From Deltaproteobacteria bacterium (GTDB taxonomy: Bacteria > Desulfobacterota > RBG-13-43-22), in assembly GCA_016219225.1 (NCBI GenBank), contig JACRBX010000116.1, positions 1-35,735 on the forward strand: 35,735 bases of DNA. The letters are read 5' to 3'. The notes beneath the pieces were generated by a model. That model worked only from the letters and a program-made list of their open reading frames with translations. It was not told where the DNA came from and did not search any database. Positions 13,997 through 22,359 of this stretch are shown piece after piece (positions within the stretch are counted from its first letter, which is position 1; each line of letters begins with the position of its first letter). A program made the translations under genes and the position numbers.

Positions 13997-16291
13997 ATGG
14001 AATCCGTTGAGCAAGTAATATCCACCCTCTGTCAAAAAATCAAGGAACGGGAAAACCGCCTTCCCATGAATTACCAGGAATTCATGACGTTGGCCGGGGA
14101 ACAACCGACCCTGGTCTTTCGCAATATTTTTCAGAGGCTCCAGGACATGATCAAAAGTCATTTAGGCGAAGGCGTAAATGAATATCCGGATGATCCGGAA
14201 TCCATCAACTATGTCTATTATGACTGCAACAGCCTTTTTGTCGACGGGGCGGACCACCCTTTTTTCGCCGACCGTCTCTTCGCCAATCGGCTTATCAATC
14301 ATATCAATGCCTTTCAACATGGAAGGCAGCAAAACCGGATCTATATTTTTGAAGGTCCTCATGGATGCGGTAAGAGCACCTTCCTGAACAACCTGCTGAT
14401 GAAGTTTGAGCACTACAGCAAAACCGCCGCCGGAAGCACCTACGAAACCGTCTGGCGCCTGGACAAAAAGGAACTGGGCGTGCTTTTCGAAAATGAGGCC
14501 CATGTCCTTTTGGGCCAGTTACGGACCCTGGCTGAGCATGCCTCCCTGACCCCCCGGCCGGCCCAGCGGGATCAAATTCTGGGCCTGCCTGCCAAGGAAT
14601 ACCTGGAGGTCCCCTGCCCCAGTCATGACAACCCTATCCTTTTAATCCCTAAAGGGTATCGCCGGGAGGTCTTTGACCATCTCATCCAGGATGAAGGGTT
14701 CAAACAAAAGTTATTTACCGAAAAGCAGTATGAATGGGTGTTCAGAGATAATCCCTGCACGATCTGCCTGTCCCTGTATCAGACCCTTTTGGACCTTTTG
14801 GATTCTCCGGCCAAGGTCTTTGATATGGTCTTTGCCCGACGCTACGAATTTAACCGGCGTCTGGGCCAGGGGATCAGTGTCTTTAATCCCGGCGACCGGA
14901 TTACCAAAGTCGCTGTCATCACTAATGAGATGCTGCAAAGTCAATTGAATGCCCTGGTCAAAGACAGCAACAGGGTTAAATATCTTTTTTCCCGATATGC
15001 CATCACCAACAATGGCATCTTCGCCCTGATGGATGTAAAAGATCACAACAAGGAACGCTTTGCCAATCTTCACGGCATCATCAGTGAAGGGGTCCATAAG
15101 GTGGAGGAAGAGATCGAAGAGAATGTCAATTCCCTGTTTCTGGCCCTGATGAATCCGGAAGATCTGGAAAATATAGGCGACACCCATTCTTTTATCGACC
15201 GTATCACCTTTATCAAGATCCCCTATGTCCTCGATTACAATACCGAGGTCAAGATCCACAGGAACGTCTTTGGTGATCAACTCGAGAGCCGTTTTCTTCC
15301 CCGGGTGCTCCAAAATTTCTCCAAGGTGGTTATATCCTCCCGGATGAAGGAAAAATCCGAGGGGTTAGAGGAGTGGATCAAAGAGCCGGATCGCTACCGG
15401 CTGTATTGTGACCGAAACCTCCAGTTGTTGAAAATGGATATCTATGCCGGCTTGATCCCCCCCTGGCTTTCTCAGGAGGACCGGAAAAGATTTACGGCCA
15501 AGCGAAGACAGTCTATCATCGGCGAGTCGGAGACCGAGGGAACCAAAGGGTTTTCAGGAAGAGACTCCATCATGATTTTAAATGAGTTTTATTCCACCTA
15601 CGCCAAGAATGGCAAATTAATCACCATGGCCATGGTTTATCATTTCTTCCGCGAAAATCGCCGGGACCTGCTGGCTTCGATCCCTGAAGGATTTTTGGAT
15701 TCCCTGGTAAGTTCTTATAACTATGCGGTCCTTCAGGAAGTCAAGGAATCGCTTTATTACTATAATGAAGAACGGATTTCAAGAGATATTCAGAATTACC
15801 TTTTTGCCACCAATTTTGAACCCGGCAGTGCCGAAAGATGTATCTATACCGGGGAAACCCTGGAAATCGGAGAGGAGTTTTTTGAAGGCCTTGAACGCCG
15901 CATCCTCGGTGCGGGGCTTAAAGATTCCCAAAGGCAGGCCTTCCGAAAAGAGGTCCAGAATCAATATGCCTCCAAGACCCTGACCCAGGAAATGCTCCTG
16001 GAGGGAAAGCAAATTACCGAGACTTCGGTGTATCACTCCCTGCGTGAACGGTATGTCCACAACCTGAAGGAAAAGGTGATGGACCCTTTTCTGAAAAATG
16101 AAAATTTCAGGAGGGCCATCAAGGATTTTGCCACAGATAGTTTCAGAACCTACGATAAAAGGATCCGGGAGGAGATCAACTTCCTCATGCAGAACCTCAT
16201 GGGAAAATTCGGCTACTCCTCCCAGGGGGCCAAGGAGGCCTGTATCTATGTGATCGATAACGACCTGACCACCACTTTTGCCTCATCATGA
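13997..16291 (+). CDS. PrkA-family serine protein kinase 2 (divergent paralogue)
   Basis: This 764-residue protein starts at ATG 13997, with GAGGAAAGG ending six bases upstream. The P-loop GPHGCGKST is at residues 120-128. The length and order resemble the first kinase (an AAA+-type domain, then a long helical C-terminal region), but sequence identity by eye is low. It has an unusual insertion after the P-loop, including a NPCTICLSLYQ stretch with two Cys, and the glutamate-rich motif KVEEEIEENVNSLFLAL. The sensor-like strand reads YAITNNGIFALMDV. By family it would be a cytoplasmic Ser/Thr kinase or regulatory ATPase. As the fourth gene of the YeaG-YeaH-SpoVR set it could form a hetero-complex with kinase 1 or regulate it. 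Confidence 0.78.
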   Translation: MESVEQVISTLCQKIKERENRLPMNYQEFMTLAGEQPTLVFRNIFQRLQDMIKSHLGEGVNEYPDDPESINYVYYDCNSLFVDGADHPFFADRLFANRLINHINAFQHGRQQNRIYIFEGPHGCGKSTFLNNLLMKFEHYSKTAAGSTYETVWRLDKKELGVLFENEAHVLLGQLRTLAEHASLTPRPAQRDQILGLPAKEYLEVPCPSHDNPILLIPKGYRREVFDHLIQDEGFKQKLFTEKQYEWVFRDNPCTICLSLYQTLLDLLDSPAKVFDMVFARRYEFNRRLGQGISVFNPGDRITKVAVITNEMLQSQLNALVKDSNRVKYLFSRYAITNNGIFALMDVKDHNKERFANLHGIISEGVHKVEEEIEENVNSLFLALMNPEDLENIGDTHSFIDRITFIKIPYVLDYNTEVKIHRNVFGDQLESRFLPRVLQNFSKVVISSRMKEKSEGLEEWIKEPDRYRLYCDRNLQLLKMDIYAGLIPPWLSQEDRKRFTAKRRQSIIGESETEGTKGFSGRDSIMILNEFYSTYAKNGKLITMAMVYHFFRENRRDLLASIPEGFLDSLVSSYNYAVLQEVKESLYYYNEERISRDIQNYLFATNFEPGSAERCIYTGETLEIGEEFFEGLERRILGAGLKDSQRQAFRKEVQNQYASKTLTQEMLLEGKQITETSVYHSLRERYVHNLKEKVMDPFLKNENFRRAIKDFATDSFRTYDKRIREEINFLMQNLMGKFGYSSQGAKEACIYVIDNDLTTTFASS

Positions 16292-16293
16292 AA

Positions 16294-16497
16294 GGGATCG
16301 GGGTTCGGGGGTCAGGGATCGGGGAAAAGTTAAACCTTTGTCCTGGAGGGCGTCACGAAACATGAAAATTTTTTCAGGTGATGGGTGATGGGCTATGGGC
16401 TATGGGCAAGGTACAGGGTTGAAGGTTTTTACACCTGTAACTTGCAACTTTCTCTTCGACTGCCCCCCGACCCCCGATCCCTGATCCCTGATCCCTA
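16294..16497. repeat. Composite intergenic repeat A (heptamers, dyad copy 2, heptamers)
   Basis: In order: heptamers GGATCGG/GGTTCGG/GGTCAGG (16294-16324), dyad element copy 2 in minus orientation (16330-16369), TGATGGG/CTATGGG units (16377-16408), a spacer like GTACAGGGTTGAAGGTTTTT, CTTGCAA-type units (16437-16452), and CCCCCGA/TCCCTGA units up to the response-regulator stop. The same order of modules recurs at 22318-22490, so the composite is a larger repeated unit. Confidence 0.75.
16330..16369 (-). repeat. Dyad element copy 2
   Basis: It starts TTAAACCTTTGTCCTGGAGG and ends CACGAAACATGAAAAT. It is the reverse orientation of copy 1 and has one of the more diverged centres. Confidence 0.7.
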
Positions 16498-16944
16498 AAA
16501 GGCGGCGATACTTTCGGCCAGGGCCGGATCGCGCAAAATCTTCTTGGCGAATTTTATGTATTTGGCTACAATGGCTCGGACGGCTAATTGCAGGGCATAG
16601 GGGCGAATGGGTTTTTCAATGAGATAAGTAATGTCCGAGGCGATGCACATATTGACCACGTCATCACTGGCATTTCCGGTGACAATGATCGTATCCTGGT
16701 AGGCCAGGGGGAACTTGTCGATGACGGCCTCCAGAAAACCGAATCCGGTTTCCTCACCCATGAAGACGTCTAAAACGAAGATGGCTACGGAATTTTTCTG
16801 GCTTCGGCAAAAGGCGACGGCTTCTCCGGACTGGGTAAAGGTGAGCACCTGTCCCCAGGTATAAAATCTGGTGATGATCTTGGCCACGACCTCGCAAACG
16901 GCCGGATCGTCATCGACGATAATTACATCCAGGCTGTCAGACAT
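16495..16944 (-). CDS. Single-domain response regulator (CheY-like)
   Basis: This 149-residue receiver domain has no output domain. The acidic pocket is Asp11-Asp12-Asp13, the phosphoacceptor is Asp59 (FVLDVFMG), the switch Thr is Thr89 (IIVTGNA) and the conserved Lys is Lys111 (IEKPI). After the receiver, only a helical tail of about 30 residues remains. It starts with a good GGGAGG site. It is transcribed divergently from the receiver-GAF-histidine kinase, 231 bases away, and its 3' end faces the PrkA2 gene. It probably acts as a phosphate shuttle or by protein-protein contact, either with that kinase or with the PrkA module; the partner is inferred only from neighbourhood. Confidence 0.88.
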   Translation of the reverse strand: MSDSLDVIIVDDDPAVCEVVAKIITRFYTWGQVLTFTQSGEAVAFCRSQKNSVAIFVLDVFMGEETGFGFLEAVIDKFPLAYQDTIIVTGNASDDVVNMCIASDITYLIEKPIRPYALQLAVRAIVAKYIKFAKKILRDPALAESIAAF

Positions 16945-17175
16945 AATTCCTCCCTCGGATTAGAAATGGTAGTTTCCTGACTATAAAGTATAAGAATTAG
17001 CATTTAGACGCCGATGAACTCGGATCGGCAGGATGCCGATCGTGCAGATCGTCAAGATTTTAAATATAAAGAGCTAATAGAATAATGAGCTGCGTGTATC
17101 AGCGAAAATCTGCATCCTGATATAAAATTCTAATGAAGGTCTTCTATCCTGTCAATAAAGAAATGAGAACCTGCC
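16945..17175. other. Divergent intergenic region between response regulator and histidine kinase
   Basis: No gene is visible. It contains GATCGGCAGGATGCCGATC (17032-17050), a dyad with GATCGGCA/TGCCGATC arms (8 bp each) around a three-base centre. It also has a GCTGCGTGTATCAGCG hairpin (GCTG/CAGC arms) near 17090-17105. No convincing promoter could be assigned. Confidence 0.45.
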
Positions 17176-18966
17176 ATGTCCCCTGACGAAAAGATACTCA
17201 TCGTAGATGACGACCCTGATATCCGGCGGCTCATCCAGAAAGCCCTGAGTAAGGCCGGATATACCTGTCTGGAGGCCGAAGACGGTCGTGGGCTTTTTCA
17301 TCTGATGGCCGACCATCGCCTGGCCCTAATCCTTTTGGACATCAAACTTCCCTATCAGGATGGGTTGACTCTTTTGCCCAAGATCCTGGAGCAGGACCAG
17401 GAAGTCTGCGTGGTTATGCTGACGGGTGTAGTCGATGTGAAAACCGCCATATTGGCTATCCGGAAAGGGGCCTTTGATTATATTCCCAAGCCTTTCCCGT
17501 TGGAGGAACTGCAATTGGTGGTCCGCCGGGCTCTGGAGAAAAGGCGTTTGGAAATTGAAAACAAACTCTATCATCAGGCCATCGAGAGAAAAAATCTCCG
17601 CCTGGAGATTTTACACGGTCTCTCTGTCAAGATAGCCTTTTCCCTGTTAGAGACCGTAGAACTTGAAGAAATCCTCAGGACTATATTGGTCGGAATCACA
17701 GCCGGCGAAGGACTGGGGTTAAATCGAGCCTTTTTGGCCTTATTCAATGATACCCAAACCAGGTTGGAAGGCAAGATTGCCATAGGCCCGGGCAGTCCCG
17801 AAGAAGCGGGGCGGATCTGGGCCTCTTTACAAGAGCGCAAAACCAGTCTGTCCCAGGCCATCGCCGAATACGGTCGGGTTTGCCGGATTGAAAACACCCG
17901 GGTCAACCAAATCGCCCAGGCGATTTCGCTTCCCTCCACCGATTATGATAACATCCTGATCCGGGCCGCTCAAGAAAAACGATCTTTTAATGTCGTAGAC
18001 GGCCAGATCGATAAGCAGCCTGTTAAAAAGGATATCATTCATCTTTTAGGGTCCGAGTCCTTTGCCGTTGTTCCCCTTTGTTCGCCGGACCGGGTCCAAG
18101 GGATAATTGTGGCCGACAACTATATTACCCGCCAACCGATCACGGCCGAAGACATTACGGCTATGGAGCTGTTTGCCAATCAGGCCAGCCTGGCCATAGA
18201 AAAAAGCCGGCTCTATTCCGAACTGGCCCAAAAAGTGTCCAACCTGGAAGCCGTCAACAAGGAATTGGAAGAAAACCGGGACCTGCTGATACGGGTCGAA
18301 CGATTGTCAGCCCTGGGGGAAATGGCGGCTCAAATCGCCCATGAAATGAAGAACCCCCTGGCCTCCATCGGCGGGGTGGCCCGATTTATCCAAAGACACA
18401 CCCAGGAAGAGAAATATAAAAATCATTTGGAGACTATCGTCAAGGAAACCTTGCGGCTGGAGCAGATCCTGTTCCAGATTTTTGACTTTATCCAATGTCC
18501 GTCGATAACCCTAAAAAAAATAAATTTAAACCACCTTCTCCATTCCTGTCTTCAGACCCTCCATTCCCAAATGGAAAAATCCAATATAACCCTGGCGACC
18601 GACTTTTCTCCGGATCTGCCTGAAATGGATCTGGATGAAGACCGGATAAAGGAGGCCGTCCTGAATATCTGCCGCAATGCCATCGACGCCATGCCTTCGG
18701 GCGGTCGGTTGCGTGTCTGCACCGGGGTGGACCGGAAAGAAGTCCGGGTTGAAATAAGCGATACCGGCGTGGGGATGGTTCCGGAACATTTAGAAAAGGC
18801 CCGGCAACCTTTTTTTACCACAAAAACCTATGGGATCGGTTTGGGGCTGACCCTGGCGGAAAAAATTGTTAATATGCACCAGGGCAGGATCACTCTTTCC
18901 GGTAAATTGGGATCCGGGGTCTGTGTAACGATTTTCCTGCTTTTGTCGCCGGGATCAATCGATTAG
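17176..18966 (+). CDS. Hybrid sensor histidine kinase: N-terminal receiver, GAF, HisKA, HATPase
   Basis: This is a 596-residue soluble kinase with no membrane segment. Residues 5-120 are a receiver: Asp11-13, phosphoacceptor Asp55, Thr83, Lys105. Residues ~145-345 are a GAF domain (AFLALFND; AVVPLCSPDRVQGIIVADN; FANQASLAIEKS). A short coiled coil runs ~347-375. The HisKA H-box contains His389 (AHEMKNPLASIGG) and is followed by a HATPase domain with N box NICRNAIDAM, G1 DTGVGM and G2 GIGLGLTLAEK. A kinase with an N-terminal receiver suggests it accepts phosphate from an upstream kinase, or that the receiver modulates it. Its output partner may be the divergent single-domain regulator. The last 12 bases overlap the converging DUF2284 gene. 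Confidence 0.9.
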   Translation: MSPDEKILIVDDDPDIRRLIQKALSKAGYTCLEAEDGRGLFHLMADHRLALILLDIKLPYQDGLTLLPKILEQDQEVCVVMLTGVVDVKTAILAIRKGAFDYIPKPFPLEELQLVVRRALEKRRLEIENKLYHQAIERKNLRLEILHGLSVKIAFSLLETVELEEILRTILVGITAGEGLGLNRAFLALFNDTQTRLEGKIAIGPGSPEEAGRIWASLQERKTSLSQAIAEYGRVCRIENTRVNQIAQAISLPSTDYDNILIRAAQEKRSFNVVDGQIDKQPVKKDIIHLLGSESFAVVPLCSPDRVQGIIVADNYITRQPITAEDITAMELFANQASLAIEKSRLYSELAQKVSNLEAVNKELEENRDLLIRVERLSALGEMAAQIAHEMKNPLASIGGVARFIQRHTQEEKYKNHLETIVKETLRLEQILFQIFDFIQCPSITLKKINLNHLLHSCLQTLHSQMEKSNITLATDFSPDLPEMDLDEDRIKEAVLNICRNAIDAMPSGGRLRVCTGVDRKEVRVEISDTGVGMVPEHLEKARQPFFTTKTYGIGLGLTLAEKIVNMHQGRITLSGKLGSGVCVTIFLLLSPGSID

Positions 18967-19353
18967 CACAAACCCATAACGGTTTTGACGATCATCTTTA
19001 TTCTGTAAGACGTCACAGGGCCATCCCAGATTCCGCACCGTCTGATACACATCGATGCCGAAGCTTTGATCGCAAGGCCTGACCTTTTCCGGTGTGGGAC
19101 AGGGTTTCCCCTGGCTGACCGCACAAACCTTACACCAATTACAATAACGAAGGGCGAAGGCGAAATAATGACCATCCAGAAAGGCGGTTTGTTCAATCTC
19201 CAGGACAGCCCGGCTCAATTCCCGGGCCTGATGAGAGATGTATTTTTCCATTTTTTTAAGTCGCCGGTTGTATTCAAGTCCGGGATATGATACTAAAGTT
19301 CCGAAGCGAAGACGCCATCCGGGATTATAGAACGATCCGGTTTGTGAAATCAA
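18955..19353 (-). CDS. DUF2284 metal-binding protein, apparently lacking its N-terminal half
   Basis: The frame is 132 residues from TTG 19353, or 98 residues from ATG 19251. The C-terminal part is a clear DUF2284 signature: Cys-rich YCNWCKVCAVSQGKPCPTP, then RPCDQSFGIDVYQTV and the end RYGFVLID. Family members normally begin with a Cys-x-x-Cys-Pro and Cys-Pro-Pro motif about 50-70 residues earlier. This is absent, and an upstream stop closes the frame. The gene may therefore be a 5'-truncated remnant or a short variant. It lies head-to-head with the epimerase gene, whose ribosome-binding site falls within its 5' edge, and overlaps the kinase gene by 12 bases at the 3' end. Confidence 0.6.
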   Translation of the reverse strand: MISQTGSFYNPGWRLRFGTLVSYPGLEYNRRLKKMEKYISHQARELSRAVLEIEQTAFLDGHYFAFALRYCNWCKVCAVSQGKPCPTPEKVRPCDQSFGIDVYQTVRNLGWPCDVLQNKDDRQNRYGFVLID

Positions 19354-19375
19354 TTGGAAACAAAAGGAGACAAAA

Positions 19376-20371
19376 ATGTCTGAAATGAATTATTACACCG
19401 GCAAAAAGATATTGATTACCGGCGGCCTTGGATTTATCGGAAGTACTTTGGCCATTCGCCTGATTGAATCGGGGGCCGAGGTCACTCTTTTGGATGCCCT
19501 GATACCGGATTTAGGGGCCAATTCCTTTAATATCGAACCGATAAAAGACCGGGTTGCAGTGGTCCAGGCCAACCTCGGGGATCGTTCGGTGGTTGATGAT
19601 CAGGTCAAAGGCAAAGACCTGATTTTTAATATCGGTATGCATTCCTGCCATCTGAGATCCATGTCCGATCCCCTCTTTGACCTGGAGACCAATGTCATCC
19701 CCCAGGTCCATTTTTTAGAGGCCTTGCGCGCCCACAATCCTCAAACCCGGATCATCTATATCGGCACCCGGGCCCAATACGGTCAGGCCCTGACCATTCC
19801 CATTACGGAAAATACCCCGCCCAATCCCAAAGACATCTATGCCGCCAGTAAACAGGTCGTAGAATGGTACCACCTCCTCTATCAAAAAATTTGCGGTCTC
19901 CGGGCAACCTCTTTGCGCCTGGGCAATACCTATGGTCCGCGACACCAGATGCGTCATCCCCAATACGGCGTCCAAAATTTTCTGATCCGATTGGCCCTGG
20001 AGGATCAGGAGATCAAAGTCTTTGGCGACGGCATCCAAAAAAGGGAAATGATTTACATTGATGACATTATTTCCTGCCTGCTTTTATTGGGGGAAAATCC
20101 TTCCTGTGTCGACCAAATCTATAGTATCGGGAGTGCCGAGTCCATCACCTTCTTGCAACTGGTTCAGGAAATCATCCGGGCCTGCGGGTCGGGCCGCTAT
20201 GTCCATGTCCCCTGGCCGGAAGATCGGAAGACCATCGAAGTGGGCGATGTGGTCACCGATTTTTCCAAGCTGACCGCCCATACGGGCTGGAAGCCCAGCA
20301 CCTTGCTGGCTGAGGGGCTTAACAAGACCGTGGCCTTTTATCGGCAGTATCGGGGCCATTATTGGCTGTAA
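19376..20371 (+). CDS. NAD-dependent epimerase/dehydratase (extended SDR)
   Basis: This 331-residue protein starts at ATG 19376 after AAAGGAG. The Rossmann loop GGLGFIG is at residues 16-22 and the catalytic Tyr155-x-x-x-Lys159 (YAASK) fits extended SDRs acting on nucleotide sugars. SLRLGNTYGPRHQMRHPQYG and a FGDGIQKREMIYIDDI stretch are typical of UDP-glucose 4-epimerase and dTDP-glucose dehydratase relatives. The usual Ser/Thr of the triad corresponds to Thr131 in YIGTRAQYG. It likely makes or modifies a sugar for cell-surface glycans. UppP 82 bases downstream would suit an envelope role. Confidence 0.85.
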   Translation: MSEMNYYTGKKILITGGLGFIGSTLAIRLIESGAEVTLLDALIPDLGANSFNIEPIKDRVAVVQANLGDRSVVDDQVKGKDLIFNIGMHSCHLRSMSDPLFDLETNVIPQVHFLEALRAHNPQTRIIYIGTRAQYGQALTIPITENTPPNPKDIYAASKQVVEWYHLLYQKICGLRATSLRLGNTYGPRHQMRHPQYGVQNFLIRLALEDQEIKVFGDGIQKREMIYIDDIISCLLLLGENPSCVDQIYSIGSAESITFLQLVQEIIRACGSGRYVHVPWPEDRKTIEVGDVVTDFSKLTAHTGWKPSTLLAEGLNKTVAFYRQYRGHYWL

Positions 20372-20452
20372 TCGGTTTTTTGTAACTATCCACCCAGAGA
20401 AAAAATATATTAACCTTCTTGTTTTCTGATTCCTTCGGGTTGGGAGAATGCA

Positions 20453-21271
20453 TTGTTTGATTATTGGGTAGCCATCATTTTGGGCATCGTGGAAGGGTTA
20501 ACGGAGTTCATCCCCGTCTCCTCCACAGGGCATCTGATCCTGGTGGGACACCTTTTGAGCTTTAAGGGCCGGATGTCCGAGACCTTTGACATTGTCATTC
20601 AGCTCGGGGCCATCCTGGCGGTCGTCATCCTCTACCGCCAAAGATTTATCGGCCTTTTACCCAAAAAAGCCTGGCTGAACTGGTCCCAAAGAAATGTTGG
20701 GTTTTCCGGCTTACAGGGTTGTTTTTTGTTGGGGCTGACTACCCTTCCGGCCCTCATTATAGGGAAATTCGCCTATAAGGTTATCAAGGGGTATCTGTTT
20801 AATCCGACCTGGGTGGCCATAGCCATGGCTGTGGGCGGGATCGGCATATTGATCGCCGAACACCAACGGACCAAAGTTAGGGCTGACTCTCTGGATGGGA
20901 TTCAATGGTCCCAGGCCCTGTATATAGGTCTCTTTCAGTGTCTTTCCATGTGGCCGGGCATATCGCGGGCCGGGGCGACCATCGTCGGCGGCCTTCTGAC
21001 CGGCTTGGATCGCAAAACAGCAGCCGAATATTCCTTCCTGGCAGCCGTTCCGGTAATGATCGCCGCTACGGGTTACGACCTTTATAAGACCTGGTCTCAT
21101 TTCCAGGCAGGAGACCTCGTCTTGTTAGGGATCGGTTTTGGGGTCTCTTTTGTGGTGGCCTATATTACCGTAGCAGCTTTTATTCGACTCCTGGGCCGTT
21201 GGACCTTAAAGCCTTTCGCCTGGTACCGCCTGGCCTTGGCCCCGATCATTCTCCTTTTTTGGCCTGATTAA
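20453..21271 (+). CDS. uppP: Undecaprenyl-diphosphatase (UppP/BacA)
   Basis: This 272-residue integral membrane enzyme recycles the lipid carrier by converting undecaprenyl diphosphate to the monophosphate for peptidoglycan and glycan synthesis. The first signature region, GIVEGLTEFIPVSSTGHLIL (residues 11-30), is intact. So is the second, GISRAGATIVGGLLTGLDRK, with the catalytic Arg/Ser region. About seven to eight hydrophobic helices follow the family pattern. The start is TTG at 20453 with GGGAG six bases upstream; no ATG gives the correct N-terminus. It follows the epimerase on the same strand and may be co-transcribed. In other genomes it can confer bacitracin tolerance. Confidence 0.93.
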   Translation: MFDYWVAIILGIVEGLTEFIPVSSTGHLILVGHLLSFKGRMSETFDIVIQLGAILAVVILYRQRFIGLLPKKAWLNWSQRNVGFSGLQGCFLLGLTTLPALIIGKFAYKVIKGYLFNPTWVAIAMAVGGIGILIAEHQRTKVRADSLDGIQWSQALYIGLFQCLSMWPGISRAGATIVGGLLTGLDRKTAAEYSFLAAVPVMIAATGYDLYKTWSHFQAGDLVLLGIGFGVSFVVAYITVAAFIRLLGRWTLKPFAWYRLALAPIILLFWPD

Positions 21272-21567
21272 GCCTATAACCTCCGGGAAAAGTCTTCCTT
21301 ATCCACGCCCGGTCCGCCGCCGGGGAACGGCCCCCCTTAGTTCAGACGTTCATACCGTTCTAAAAAACTATTTTTTTATTATTTAATATATTGATATTAT
21401 AAATGAATAATATTCTTTTTGTTGAAAACAAAACAAAATTATCGGGGTAATAATGAATAATTTCTTGACAATTAAAATATCGTTCTGTATTTTTATAATT
21501 AGAAATATAAATTTTTTAATTTTGTTTATAAAACGTTAAGATAAATAAATAATATTATTCTTTTTCC
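21272..21567. other. AT-rich intergenic region upstream of TetR
   Basis: The first 80 bases are GC-rich and hold CGGTCCGCCGCCGGGGAACGG. From 21361 to 21540 only 26 of 180 bases are G or C. A near-direct repeat (AATAATATTCTTTTT at 21405-21420 and AATAATATTATTCTTTTT at 21548-21565) brackets the promoter. No gene is visible. Confidence 0.7.
21465..21493 (+). promoter_or_regulatory. Likely promoter of the TetR gene
   Basis: TTGACA (21465-21470) is followed after 17 bases by TATTTT (21488-21493). A better -10 box TATAAT (21494-21499) also lies nearby but with a 23-base spacer. The start codon is about 75 bases downstream. Confidence 0.5.
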
Positions 21568-22167
21568 ATGAAAAAAAAGGATCGGGAAGATATAAGAAAA
21601 AGCATCATTACGGCAGCAACCAGGCTGTTTGCGGAGCAGGGCTATCAAAAAACCACCATTACGGATATATCCAGGGAAGTAGGGTTGGTCGAATCGGCCA
21701 TTTATGAATATTTTCAAGGAAAGGAAGACCTGCTTTTCAGTATCCCCTATGATTGGGCCACTGAAAAGATTGAAGAATTGGAGGAACAGCTTTACGGGAT
21801 CGAAGGTTCTTTTAATAAACTCAGAAAATTTTATTGGTGGTATTTGCGGAATGTGGAGAAAAGTCCGCAAACCGCAATAGTCATCTTTTTAATTTTGCAA
21901 ACCAATCGGGATTATTTGCAGACCGAGGTATACTCTCAGATTAAATCCCTATTTTCCACGTTAATAAAAATTTTTGAAGAGGGACGAGACTCCGGTGAAA
22001 TGAGAAAGGATTTGGATCCCTATGAAGCCAGGGCCATCTTTTGGGGCACTATTAATAATAAAGTAACCCGGTGGCTTCTAAAAGGGAGGAATTATCCATT
22101 GAATCAAAATCTGGATCATTCCTTCAGCCTTTTAAAAGAGGCTTTTCGACCTCAGGAACAGGTGTAG
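21568..22167 (+). CDS. TetR/AcrR-family transcriptional regulator
   Basis: This is a 199-residue protein. Residues 8-55 are the TetR helix-turn-helix (IITAATRLFAEQGYQKTTIT, then DISREVGLVESAIYEYFQGK). The remaining ~140 residues form an all-helical ligand domain resembling FadR/PsrA-type regulators of acyl-CoA metabolism, such as the pattern WYLRNVEKSPQTAIVIFLIL. There is no good ribosome-binding site before the ATG, which follows a poly-pyrimidine stretch. The gene precedes the hcr-like operon by 375 bases on the same strand and is a candidate regulator of it; a ligand such as an aryl- or acyl-CoA is a guess from family behaviour. Confidence 0.85.
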   Translation: MKKKDREDIRKSIITAATRLFAEQGYQKTTITDISREVGLVESAIYEYFQGKEDLLFSIPYDWATEKIEELEEQLYGIEGSFNKLRKFYWWYLRNVEKSPQTAIVIFLILQTNRDYLQTEVYSQIKSLFSTLIKIFEEGRDSGEMRKDLDPYEARAIFWGTINNKVTRWLLKGRNYPLNQNLDHSFSLLKEAFRPQEQV

Positions 22168-22229
22168 CAGCGGATCAGTCACTAAACCCCCATACCTGTT
22201 AGGGACGAGACACCACAAGGCAAAAAAAC

Positions 22230-22268
22230 CGAATATCGAATATCGAATATCGAATACTGAATGTCGAA
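22230..22268. repeat. Heptamer array, unit CGAATAT
   Basis: About five units: CGAATAT three times, then CGAATAC and TGAATGT. It is comparable with the CGATATT units at 26577-26600 in inverted reading. Confidence 0.75.
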
Positions 22269-22317
22269 GGAAAGGGAAAAACTTTATAATTCGAAATTCA
22301 GGGATCTTTTTTTCGTA

Positions 22318-22359
22318 TTAAGCCCTTATGCCCCAGGGGGCGCCGCAGGGCATAAAAAT
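22318..22359 (-). repeat. Dyad element copy 3
   Basis: It starts TTAAGCCCTTATGCCCCAGG and ends CAGGGCATAAAAAT. Like copy 4 it is preceded by CGTATTAAGCCC. It heads composite repeat B (to about 22490). Confidence 0.75.
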
